Part shown: positions 1 to 9,100 of the stretch, piece after piece
How positions within the stretch are numbered: position 1 is the stretch's first letter
Layout: each line of letters begins with the position of its first letter
Assembly: GCA_002887195.1 (NCBI GenBank)
Contig: PJAB01000596.1
Location: 1 to 23,309 of the forward strand
Source: Chrysochromulina parva
Taxonomy: Eukaryota; Haptophyta; Prymnesiales; Chrysochromulinaceae
Direction of reading: 5' to 3'
DNA: 23,309 nt
Made by a program: the position numbers and the translations under genes
The notes under the pieces: model-generated
Databases searched by the model: none
Seen by the model: only the letters and a program-made list of their open reading frames with translations
Told to the model about the DNA's origin: nothing

Positions 1-129
1 GCCGTGTGCGGCGGCGAGAAGACGCTCGCCGACGTGCCCGACGAGGACTACTTCGACGCGTGCGAGCTGACCGACCTCATGGGCGTGAAGGCTATCGAGA
101 TGCTCGAGAAGGCCAACAAGAAGAAGTAA
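1..129 (+). CDS. 3' end of an unidentified protein gene
   Basis: Reading from base 1 in frame 1 there are 42 sense codons followed by TAA at 127-129, and the frame is open at the window edge. The fragment is acidic in the middle (VPDEDYFDACE) and ends in a Lys-rich tail (EKANKKK). Codon use is strongly G/C at third positions, as in the clearly coding genes here. No family is recognised from so short a C-terminus. The gene starts outside the window, so its length, exon structure and function cannot be judged. The call rests on the codon bias and the open frame only. Confidence 0.6.
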   Translation, partial: AVCGGEKTLADVPDEDYFDACELTDLMGVKAIEMLEKANKKK

Positions 130-1296
130 TCGCCATCCCGCAGTCCCCCCCCACGGCGCACCCCTCCGGCGCCCGGAGTCGTGGGTTATCATCGATAAGA
201 TGCTTATTAGTGACCGAGTGGAGCATGGGTGTGCCATCTGCCTGTCTGTGCCATGGTACGGCTCGTGTTCGTGCGGGCCATGCTTAGTGACCGAGTGGAG
301 CATGGGTGTGCCAACCAAGAACCATGGGGCCAACCTGCCTGACTGTGGTGTGCCCGATTGTACGGCTCTTGACAGTTATCTTGAGAGAGGCGGATTCGAT
401 TTGTAACCGGACCGAGCCGACATACACATTGGCAGGACCCCCTATCTTGATGGTGCGCGGGCGCCGGGCCGCTGTGCCGACGCGCCGTGGCCCGTGCGCC
501 GAAGCGTCGTGGAGTGAGCGGGAGACGTGGACACACCAAATTTTGGTAGATTGGCATTGGGGGGCGGAACGCGGCACCGGAGAACCCGCTCCACCCGGCG
601 CCCAGACCCCTCCCACAGATGAATGTCGAATCGCACGGCAGCACCTCGGTGCGCGCGGTGGCTTCTCGGTCGCTCAGTCTTTCCGGTTTCACACAGGGCA
701 CTCGAGCGCACCGGCCGTCGAGCGTTCCTGAAGGTCGTTCAGCCTTCAAATGGATGTGTGTTTTGGTCGAGTCCCATCATCCATGTCGAGACCGCTGTTC
801 GGTTGTTTAAAGATGACGTGATGATGATTTCCGCTTTCCGGGGTACAGACCCGACACGCGACGGAGCCATGACTAACACTCATGTACATGTAGTGCATGT
901 AGTAGAGTAGATAATCGGCGAACGGTGCAGATGTGAAAGCAGAAAGGTTTTTCGTCGTGGGGGATCGGGTTGCCCATGCCACTACTATGCCACGTGGGTT
1001 TATACTTCATTTCTCAGCTAGTCATTCCCCACAGATGTTGTGTCCCCCCCCGGGTAATCGACTTGTTAGAACCCCACCCTACCACTGCGCGCAGGGCGCG
1101 CGCGCGCGAGCGAGCGCGGACCGGGGCGTGGCGAGGTGCGAGGGAAGTACGCGATGAAGATAGGTTTGGAAGCTCGTTGAAACTAAGTTGCATGCACCAC
1201 AAAGAAACTTGAATGAAAACGGAACCGACATCCTGGATTTAATCCTGGGGAGTCGAGCGTCACGTCTGCGGACGAGAGCCTGCACCAAAACATTCC
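130..1296. other. intergenic stretch with a degenerate tandem duplication
   Basis: No convincing gene is seen on either strand. The small open frames have mixed composition and no recognisable motif. Positions 201-280 and 281-371 form an imperfect duplication of about 80-90 bp sharing the block GTGACCGAGTGGAGCATGGG. Third-position G/C bias is lost here compared with the flanking genes. The right half presumably carries the promoter and 5' UTR of the gene starting at 1297, but no clear promoter motif is visible. Confidence 0.5.
201..371. repeat. imperfect tandem repeat, two copies
   Basis: The block GTGACCGAGTGGAGCATGGG occurs after a TGCTTA start at 201 and again at 281. The second half of each unit is also related (a CTGCCTG-CTGTG block followed by TACGGCTC), but diverged. 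Copy 1 has a 3-nt TTA insertion near its start. Nothing links the repeat to a known element. Confidence 0.6.
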
Positions 1297-3142
1297 ATGT
1301 GGGCCGTGCTTTCGAGGAGGATCCTGTCTTTTGCTGTCGCAGCCGCCGCAAGCCACCAGCTGCCTTCTTCAGGAGCACAGGTTTTCAGTTCGCACCGAGG
1401 TCTTAGCGCCGGCGTTTGCATACAAAATGAACCGGATGACACGTCAGTAGCGCTCTGCGAAGACTGGTGCTCAGAACCGGCTCATTGTGCGTCTCGCACG
1501 CTGCGCGCACGCTCTTTGTCTTCTGCTGACCTTCTGAGTTCTGTGGCACTGTAGGTTCTCACTGCAAGTGTCGGGATTGCAGCCTCTGCCTGCCCTGCAC
1601 GCCAACGGCGATTGACGATGTGGACTATGAAGGCTGCCAATCTTGGTGCTCAGAAGCTGAGCATTGCGGCACGTGCAAATGCAAAGGATGCGAATTCTGT
1701 CGCGGGCACCATCCGGAACGATCCTGCGCGCCTCATCCCGATGCGATCGACGATCCGAGGTTCGAGACGTGCCAACCATGGTGCAACAGTGGCGACGGCT
1801 GTCAGTTCTGCAAATGCAAGGGGTGTGCGAGCTGCGCTCCGACGACGCGCCAGCAGTGCACGCCCAAGGATCGCTTCGACCTAGCACACTCCACGTGCGA
1901 GTCGTGGTGCACCGGCTCCGCCAAGGACGTACACAACTGTGCGCGCTCCCAAGTCCCAACAGAGCAGACCCTTGAGAGCAGATAGATCCACCAGCACTGC
2001 TCACGTCGTACTCTCATGTGTGCACGCGAGAATGCACGCGAGGAGCCCAAGCGACTTACAAGCGACTTGTGACGATATTGTGAAGAAGCACTGAATGACA
2101 CCCGCACTGATGAATACTGTGTGGGCGAACTCGTGTGTATGCGACAGGCGCGTTCTGCAAGTGCTCGGCGTGCTCCTTTTGCCCCCGCTGCTCGTCTTGG
2201 TGTAACCGGCCGACCGATTGCACAGCCAACGCCTGCCGCGCATGCGCGTATTGCGAGGGGTATGCGCCGGGCGTGCAGCTGCGATGTGAGAGCTGGTGCA
2301 AGGTGACGTTCTGTGGCAAGGCGGGAGGTGCGTGCGATGGATGCCCCGTGTGCGGCGCCCCGCAGCGCCTCCCACCAGTCCACCTCTCGCCTTTGCCATC
2401 GCCGCCACTCCGGCCTCCGCCTCCGATCCGATCTCCGAGCCAATCTCCGCAACCTCCCAAGATGGCAGCGCAACTCTTCTCATCGCCTGCGGCGGCTCCT
2501 AGGATTCCTAAAGATGCGTTCACAGAGCTGCCGATGGTCATCGCGGGGCAGCCATTCTTAGCCTACGACGAGGTCGTGGCCAGCATTGATGGCGGCGTGC
2601 TTGCTGGTGCCGTCGGGTGGGCTCCCGGTGTCGCCGACCCATCTACAAACCCCGCCCCTCGTAACGTCCCTCGAGCGATCCCGATGACCACGGGTGTACT
2701 GCCAGGAGCGGACAGCCCTTTAGGTAACCCTGGGGGGTTCGCGGCGCTCATGACGTTCGGCCCAGCCATCCACCCGGCCGTCTTGGCGAGCGTCGTCATG
2801 ATGTGTAGTTGCTGCTGCGTGGGCCTAGGGCTGTGCCATGGGCTGAGATGGACCCGGGGCGCTCCCTCGCGTCCTTTTGGGCGCGACCTCGGTCGTGGTG
2901 CGCGGACTCGTGGCTCTAGCGACCGCATCTCTCGAGCTAGCACTCGGAGGGTGCAGCCGGGCGGCCAGCAACGGCACGTCGTCTATGACGAGGTCGAGGA
3001 GGAGGAACATGATGACGAGGAAGAGAACGACGACGAGAACGCTCTCGAGGTTGAGGGTATGGGACGCTCGCATCACGGCTGCAATCACGACCATCGGCCG
3101 ACGCCATGGCCATCATCTAAGACACAGCCTCGGAGATCTTAG
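1297..3142 (+). CDS. Cys-rich C-x2-W-C module type I membrane protein (3 exons)
   Basis: Proposed CDS is join(1297..1486,1555..1938,2148..3142), 522 residues. It starts with a signal-peptide-like segment (MWAVLSRRILSFAVAAAAS). Residues about 54-260 hold six modules approximating C-x2-W-C-x5-C-x2-C-x-C-x2-C-x2-C, for example CQSWCSEAEHC followed by CKCKGCEFC. A Pro-rich linker follows. A hydrophobic segment at about residues 400-423 (AVLASVVMMCSCCCVGLGL core) should span the membrane, and the tail contains a strongly acidic run (EEEEHDDEEENDDEN). Both splices restore a module Cys codon and a single frame, and the summed exons (1569 nt) divide by three. I do not recognise the module as a named domain. 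A cell-surface or endomembrane protein with disulfide-bonded or metal-binding modules is inference. The start ATG was chosen because it gives the signal peptide; the donor sites are GTGCGT and GTGCGC. Confidence 0.75.
1487..1554 (+). other. intron 1 of the Cys-module gene (68 nt)
   Basis: Donor GTGCGT follows CAT-T and acceptor CTGTAG precedes GTTCTC, giving phase 1. Splicing makes TGT (Cys), so that AHC joins SHCKCRDC and completes the first module. Retention reaches a stop at 1552. A CTGAC branch-like site lies at 1526-1530. Confidence 0.75.
1939..2147 (+). other. intron 2 of the Cys-module gene (209 nt)
   Basis: Donor GTGCGC follows AAC-T and acceptor GCGACAG precedes GCGCGTTC, giving phase 1. 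Splicing makes TGC (Cys), joining HNC to AFCKCSACSFC. Without splicing the upstream frame stops near 1985. The downstream frame lacks an ATG at this point. Confidence 0.7.
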
Positions 3143-3936
3143 CCGCGTCCACACATCGCACACAAGTAGGAGCTGCAGTAAGTACAGTTCTACACACGCC
3201 TTTCGGCAACGCACACGTGGCGAGCTTGGGGAGACCCAGCTCCTGAGCGTTACCCGCGACCTACGCAGATGCCCTCGAGCCCCCGCTCGGCGGCAGCGGC
3301 TGCTTGCTTGTCGCTGGGTAGCCCGCGCGGCCCCGGGCGTAACTCCGGGCGCGGCATGGCTGTCCGAGTTGAAGTTCAACCTGCACAACTCAGACGATAG
3401 GATCCGAACGAAACTGAATGCGAACGCCGAACCGAACCGCCCCAACCCCCAAGTACGACGTTCGAACTTCGATTCTCCTTGACGTACGTTCGTACAAGAC
3501 ACGCACACGGTAGACGTACAGCACTTTACACGCAATATATCATTTCAGTTGCGTTGCTCATTCCTTCGGTTTATCCGACGATTACTAAATGGGGATGTTA
3601 AGCTTGGTCGGTTACGTTAAAGGTTAAACGAGGTCCTCTCATCACTCATGGCGTCATGGGTCCTCCGTGTCCGCTCTTAGTCCGCTCCCTGTACCCTGAC
3701 GAAAAGAATCAGAGCGAGATAACCGGTGCGACAAAGCGTTTCGCGTAACGTTTGTATTAATTATTCCCGGGGTTAAAGGCCATCGCATATCCGGATAATA
3801 CCTCGCGAGACCTGAGGAGACTGTCTAGAATGCCTAGTAGTCGACACGTCGCTCCGCGAGTGAGGCGTGGGCGTTTCTGCCGTTCTCGCCAACCTCATCC
3901 TCTGCTCCCCTCATCTCGGGGTGAGCCTCCGCACCC
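3143..3936. other. convergent 3' intergenic region
   Basis: It lies between the stop codons of two convergent genes. No gene with the local codon bias is seen. It holds 3' UTR and termination sequence for both neighbours, a short direct repeat of CCGGGCG near 3331-3352, and a run of GAAC-like repeats at about 3406-3440. Base composition is clearly more A/T-rich from 3500 to 3830 than in the genes. Confidence 0.45.
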
Positions 3937-5616
3937 TCAGGTATCTCTCGAGCCATCTCTGGTGCCACCCGTTGCCTCGTCCTTGATCGCCCGCAGCTTC
4001 TCGAGCACCATGCGTAGCCGCTCCGCTGTGCCCTCCGCCTCGAGCAGCGCCTGAAACGGCGAGCCCGTGTACGCATTCACACCCACCTTTTGGTCGCCGA
4101 TGGTGCTCCAAATCATCCACGAGAGTCGCTCGGCGCGCTTGCGGGCCGGGTAGCTCATCGCGACCGGTACGAAGAATCGCGTCTCAGAGTCCGCCTTGTC
4201 GATCGCCTGTTGCAACCCTGCCGCAATCTCGGCCAGCCGGCACGTGGCCGGCCATCCGCCCTCGGGCGGCGGCGGCCAGAGGGCGAGCAGCTGCGTGGGG
4301 ATGGGAAGGCTGGTCGAGCGCGATGGCAAGGGTGAGCCGCCCGGCGGAAGCATGCGAAGGGATTGCAGCAAGTCATCGAACTCGATCCAAGTCGTCGCCT
4401 CAAGCTCGCGTATGGTGCGCAGCTCCTCCGCCTCGGCCGCGCAGCGCAAGTTGAGCCTCGTCTCAGCCTCGGCGCTCGCCACCGCCGCGTCGAGGTCCGC
4501 GAGCACCCGACCTCGGTACGATAGCCGTGAAGCGAACGCCTCTTCCTCCTTGAGCGCTGTCACTTCCTCTTTGGGCGCTGAGCCCGCCTCGTCAGCCGCA
4601 GCGCCTCCTATGGGCGCGTTCTGCGGCATAGGCATCTCAGCCAGCACGGCAGCGGACGCCGCGGCGGCCGCGGCGATCGCGCCCGCTGCGCTCGCGTTGA
4701 ACTGCGTGAGCTGCGCAATCTGGCCGCTTCCGCGTCGGCCGGGCGGGTCGAGGGCGGGCGTGTCGGTGGACTCGTATGCGAATAGGCCTTCGGCCTCACG
4801 CACTGCCGTGGCGATGCAGAGTCGTCGCCTGTATGCCGCGTCGAGAGCGCTCTTCGGGGTTGGTCGGGGTCGGACGGTGTCCTCGGGGTCGCACGTCTGA
4901 GGCTGCTCCCATCCAGCTTGGGCCTCGAGGAAGCGCTGTGACACGCGCGCCGCGGAGCGCATGGCCTCGCCATCGGGGAGCAGCTGCACGTCGCCGCGGC
5001 TATAGGGCAGCACCTGGGTCGGACGTAGCACGACGCCTCTCGCCAGGCCCTGGACGACGAGCGTGAGCGTGGAGTCTTCGTTGCGCTTGGCGTACGCGAT
5101 GCGCATTAGAGTGCCAACCAGACTGGACTTGGAGCCGGGCTCGAGCTCGTAGCCTTCCCGGCCGAGCGACTCGGCGCCGCCCGGCAGAAGCACGTGGAAG
5201 TACTCGTGCGGGCCGGGCTGCCCCAGCAGCGTGCTGAACATGAGCGTGTACTGGGGCTGCCAAACGGACATGGCGATCTGCTGCCCTGGCAGGATGCACC
5301 ACGAGTACCGGCACAAGGGCATGTCAAGCCTCAGTCCGAGTCGCTTTGCCTCATCGACCTCCTTTGTCGCCTGCTCCGAACCCTCTGACTCGGGGATGGG
5401 TGCATCTGATTTCGCTGTAAACATTTTGAGCAGCGCCGCAAGCTGTGCGTTGCGCTCGGAGTCGCCGCCTCCATAGATGTCGCCACCACCTCCCGCAGCG
5501 GTGCCCGCCGCGCCGTCGCCGATTCCCATCCGAGGAGCCAAGAGACGGTTGGTGATCATCCGCGGAGCGCCAATGAGCGCCGACGCGCAAGCCAGGACGG
5601 CCACAGTGGGCGACAT
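3937..5616 (-). CDS. plastid-type protein with LON substrate-binding domain
   Basis: The protein has 559 residues. The N-terminus (MSPTVAVLACASA, then LIGAPRMITNRLLAPRM) looks like a signal peptide plus basic transit region, the bipartite presequence of algae with secondary plastids. Residues about 98-220 match the LON (La N-terminal, PUA-like) fold: MPLCRYSWCILPGQQIAMSV, then QPQYTLMFSTLL, a GTLMRIAYAKR strand and a TLTLVVQGLARGVVL strand. No AAA+ or Ser-Lys protease domain follows, so this is a stand-alone LON protein and not Lon protease. The C-terminal half is Ala/Glu-rich with predicted helices, including a motif around TTWIEFDDLLQSLRMLP. Family knowledge suggests substrate or protein binding in the plastid; the partner is unknown. 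ATG at 5616 is the first in frame. The gene is divergent from the coiled-coil gene at 6164 and shares its upstream region. Confidence 0.75.
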   Translation of the reverse strand: MSPTVAVLACASALIGAPRMITNRLLAPRMGIGDGAAGTAAGGGGDIYGGGDSERNAQLAALLKMFTAKSDAPIPESEGSEQATKEVDEAKRLGLRLDMPLCRYSWCILPGQQIAMSVWQPQYTLMFSTLLGQPGPHEYFHVLLPGGAESLGREGYELEPGSKSSLVGTLMRIAYAKRNEDSTLTLVVQGLARGVVLRPTQVLPYSRGDVQLLPDGEAMRSAARVSQRFLEAQAGWEQPQTCDPEDTVRPRPTPKSALDAAYRRRLCIATAVREAEGLFAYESTDTPALDPPGRRGSGQIAQLTQFNASAAGAIAAAAAASAAVLAEMPMPQNAPIGGAAADEAGSAPKEEVTALKEEEAFASRLSYRGRVLADLDAAVASAEAETRLNLRCAAEAEELRTIRELEATTWIEFDDLLQSLRMLPPGGSPLPSRSTSLPIPTQLLALWPPPPEGGWPATCRLAEIAAGLQQAIDKADSETRFFVPVAMSYPARKRAERLSWMIWSTIGDQKVGVNAYTGSPFQALLEAEGTAERLRMVLEKLRAIKDEATGGTRDGSRDT

Positions 5617-6163
5617 CACGCTGTTGGTGTGTACTCAATTCTCCTCCCCCTGCATTCTGCTCCAGCGCCGCAGCGCGAAAGAATCTTTTTCGGCGACGAA
5701 ACTTGGTTTCGAATTGATGCGAACTTTTCACAACGGGGCATCCAAGATGGGTGAGTGATCCATTGCCATCTTCAATTGTAAGACTTGTAAGCCACACGAG
5801 ATAGAGAAACCTTAAGTAACAGCCCAGTTGATTTATATTGTCAATGGACTTGACTTCTGAAGGAGTCTTGACTTTATCACACAGTCGGGCAGTACATGTA
5901 ACATTGCTGTAGCTCCGGTTGTCGCGTCTGTCGTGTTGACGTTCACAGTCTGAACACACAGAAACACAGGACTTTGACCTGACTTGACTTGTCACAAACA
6001 TGGTGCTTTCGTTTTCACGGAAGAAAAAGGAACGCGATCCCCGGATCACACGTGACGCCCAATACCGATAGTGCCCACGATAGCGCTCAAAAACGGCGGC
6101 ACATCGACGCAAACCCTTTCTCTCGGTGTGGACTGACGGTCTGACGCGGAATTGCCCATCGCC
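5617..6163. promoter_or_regulatory. bidirectional upstream region with CTTGA pentamers
   Basis: The 547 bp between two divergent start codons must hold both 5' regions. It contains several CTTGACTT-type words: GGACTTGACTT at 5846-5856, GTCTTGACTTTA at 5865-5876, and a longer run at 5973-5995 (TTTGACCTGACTTGACTTG). The same pentamer run occurs upstream of other genes in this window. No TATA box is convincing. Local A/T content is higher than in the genes. Confidence 0.5.
5973..5995. promoter_or_regulatory. (TTGAC)n / (GTCAA)n pentamer run
   Basis: The run contains TGACCTGACTTGACTTG. It lies 169-191 bp before the ATG of the coiled-coil gene and about 360-380 bp before the ATG of the LON-domain gene. 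It matches the pentamer runs at 14748-14787 and 16134-16154, which also lie just upstream of start codons. Regulatory function is inferred from recurrence only. Confidence 0.4.
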
Positions 6164-9100
6164 ATGGCAGATCCAGTCCCGTCTGCTGCTGGCATATTCT
6201 CGCGGATCGGCCGAACTCTGCCGAGCGCGCCGTCGTTTGGCACGGCCGCGCTTGCCAACTTTCTCGGCGTGGCGGAGCCGGAGCAACCCGCCGAGCACCG
6301 GCGTAAGCACCGACACCGGAGGAGCACGAGCGATGGCGACGCTCTCGATGCGCTCGTCAAGCAGAGTATTGACGCGCTCGATCACCCTGCGGGCACGGAG
6401 GTCTTCGTAAGCGATCATACGCACGAGATCAACACTCGGGTGCTCCGTGACCAGCTTGCATCGGCGCAGCTCGACATCAAGGCGCTGCGCGACACTTCGC
6501 ACCTCGAGATCCAGAAGCTGCACGAGGCGCTCAAACACATGAAGAATTCGGCCGCCGAGGACTTGGAACGCGAGAAGGAGAAGCGGCACCGGGAGCTCCA
6601 CGACCTCAAGAAGGAGCTCAGAAAGGTGGAGGAGGCGCGGGACAAGGCCGAGAGCACGCTCAAGGAGCGCCAGGCGAGCACGGCCGAGCTGCAGCGCGCG
6701 CTCGAGGCGTCCAAGGATGAGCTCTTTCGCGAGCGCGCGCACCACGAGCGCGCGCTCGCCGCGTTGCGCGAGGAGCTGAGCGAGGAGAGGATACTCCTCC
6801 AGCGGCAGCGGTCGAGCGCCGAGGGGACGCGGTTGGAGCTGGATGCGCTACGGGCGCAGCTGGAGGCGACGAGGAAGGAGGCGCGCGAGGGCGCGCTCGA
6901 GCAGCGCAAGGCGCTCGAAGCGGCGCTCGACCAGTCGCACGCACACGCGCACGAGGCGAGCATGCTCAGGACGACGCTCGCCTCCGAGTTGGAGTCCAAG
7001 GCGTCAACGGCCGTACGCCACGCACAGTCCGAGGCGTCGTTGCGTGAGGAGCTGCAGTCCGAGGTCGAGGAGGTGCAGCAGCTGCAGTCCGAGCTCGAAC
7101 GGGAGCGTCGCATGCTGAGCATCAAGACCGAGGAGCTCTTGCAGAGCACGGCGGCAGCGGCCTCGCAGCAGGCGGAGTTCGAGCGCCAAATCGAGATTAA
7201 CGAAACACGGATCTCGGAGCTCCACTCGAGCCTCTCGGCTCTGCAGGTCGAGTCGAGCGTACTCACCTCGAGCCTGCATGCAAGCGCCGCTCACGTCGAG
7301 AGGCTCGAGACGGCGCTTCAGGACGAGCGCGCCATGGGCGAAAAACTGGCCGAGCACCTGCGGCTAGCCCGCAAGATGAGCATCGGAGCTGCCGCCGCCG
7401 GTGACGCAGCAAGCGCTGCCGAGGCGCAGGCGCAGGCCTCCTTGAACGCGGCACAGGCGGCGAGGGAGGCCGCTCTCAAGGAAGAAGTGGCGGCGATGCG
7501 CGCACAGCTGCAGCGCGCGGCCGCCGCCGCCGCCACGGCGTCCACGGCCACGCCGCCGCCACCGCTGGCGCCGGTGGGGAGGTACGTTGGCGACGCTGCG
7601 CTCGAGGCGCAGGCGCAGGCGATGCTGGTCGAGCTCGGCACGGAGCGGCAGCGCGTCGTCGTGGGCGGGACGGGCGGGACGCGCGGCCCGTCGGCCGGCG
7701 CGAGTACGTCCCCTCCGCCGCACGTGCCACCGCCGCTGCCGGGAGCGCGAGGCAAAGCCGCCGCCGCTGCGAAGCAGGAGGAGGCGGCGCACCGACGCGA
7801 GCTCGAGGCCAAGCTCGAGGAGACGGAGGCGAAGCTGCGCCAAGCATTGCAGCAGCAGCAGGCGCAGCAGCAGCAGCAGGCGCAGCAGCAGCAGGCGCAG
7901 CAGCAGCAGCAGGCGCAGCAGCAGCAGGCGCAGCAGCAGCAGCAGCAGCAGGCGCTGCAGCAGCAGGCGCTGCAGCAGCAGGCGCTGCGCAAGGCCCTCC
8001 TCGATCTCGAGGCGATCTCGCGCGATCTTGAGGCGAGTGAAGCGCGTCTCGTCGCGAGTGACGAGCGCGCCCAGCAGTACGAGACTCAGCTCGCCGAGAA
8101 GGGCACGAGATTGCGCGAGATCGAGGCGAGGTTGCGCGAGAGCGAGGCGAGGTTGCACGAGAGCGAGGCGAGGTTGCACGAGAGCGAGGCGAGATTGCGC
8201 GAGAGCGAGGCGAGATTGCGCGAGAGCGAGGCGAAACTGCGCTCGGCCTCCGAGGCCGCCTCGAGGGCACAGAGCGCGGCGGTGGAGATGCTGCTGGCCG
8301 AGACGGCGGCGGCGGCGGCGGCAGGGGCGACGGCGACGGCGACGGCAAGCGTGAGCGCGAGTACGTCCCCTCCGCCGCACGTGCCACCGCCGCTGCCGGG
8401 AGCGCGAGGCAAAGCGGCGAAGCAGGAGGAGGAGGCGCACCGACGCGAGCTCGAGGCCAAGCTCGAGGAGACGGAGGCGAAGCTGCGGCAAGCATTGCAG
8501 CAGCAGCAGCAGCAGGCGCAGCAGCAGGAGAAGCAGCAGGAGCAGCAGCAGGAGCAGCAGCAGGCGCTGCAGCAGCAGCTGCAGCAGCTGCGGGCACAGC
8601 TGCAGGCGCTCCATCAGGCGCAACAGCAGCAGACGCTGCAGCAGCAGCAGGCGCAGCAGCAGCAGGCGCAGCAGCAGCAGGCGCAGCAGCAGCAGCAGCA
8701 GGCGCAGCAGCAGCAGGAGCAGCAGCAGCAGCAGGCGCTCGAGCAGCAGCGGCATTTGGACGAAGGGCGAATTCGAGCGCTCGAGGAGGCGGTGCGCACG
8801 GCACACATCGCCCGAGACGACGCTCTGATTGCCTTTGATGACAAGGGCGAATTCGAGCGCTCGAGAGGGCGGTGCGCACGGCACACATCGCCCGAGACGA
8901 CGCTCTGATTGCCCTTGATGACCACTGATGGCCTCCCTCATCAGGTGCGCACGGCACACATCGCCCGAGACGACGCTCAGCAGAAGGCGCGTGACGCCGA
9001 GGAGCGCTCGCACCAGGCGGAGCAGCAGCGGCAGCAAGCCGAGCAGCAGGGGCGCGCTGCCGACGAAGCGAGCCGGCGCCATGAGGCGGAGGTGCGGCGC

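Noticed and set aside
933..1157. Small plus-strand frame starting with a GTG before the Cys-module gene
   Set aside because: No ATG at the start, no codon bias, and the tail is a GC-repeat translation.
5351..6745. 464-codon minus-strand frame spanning the LON gene 5' end, the divergent promoter and the coiled-coil 5' end
   Set aside because: It reads the LON gene out of frame and shows no domain; composition is that of a shadow frame.
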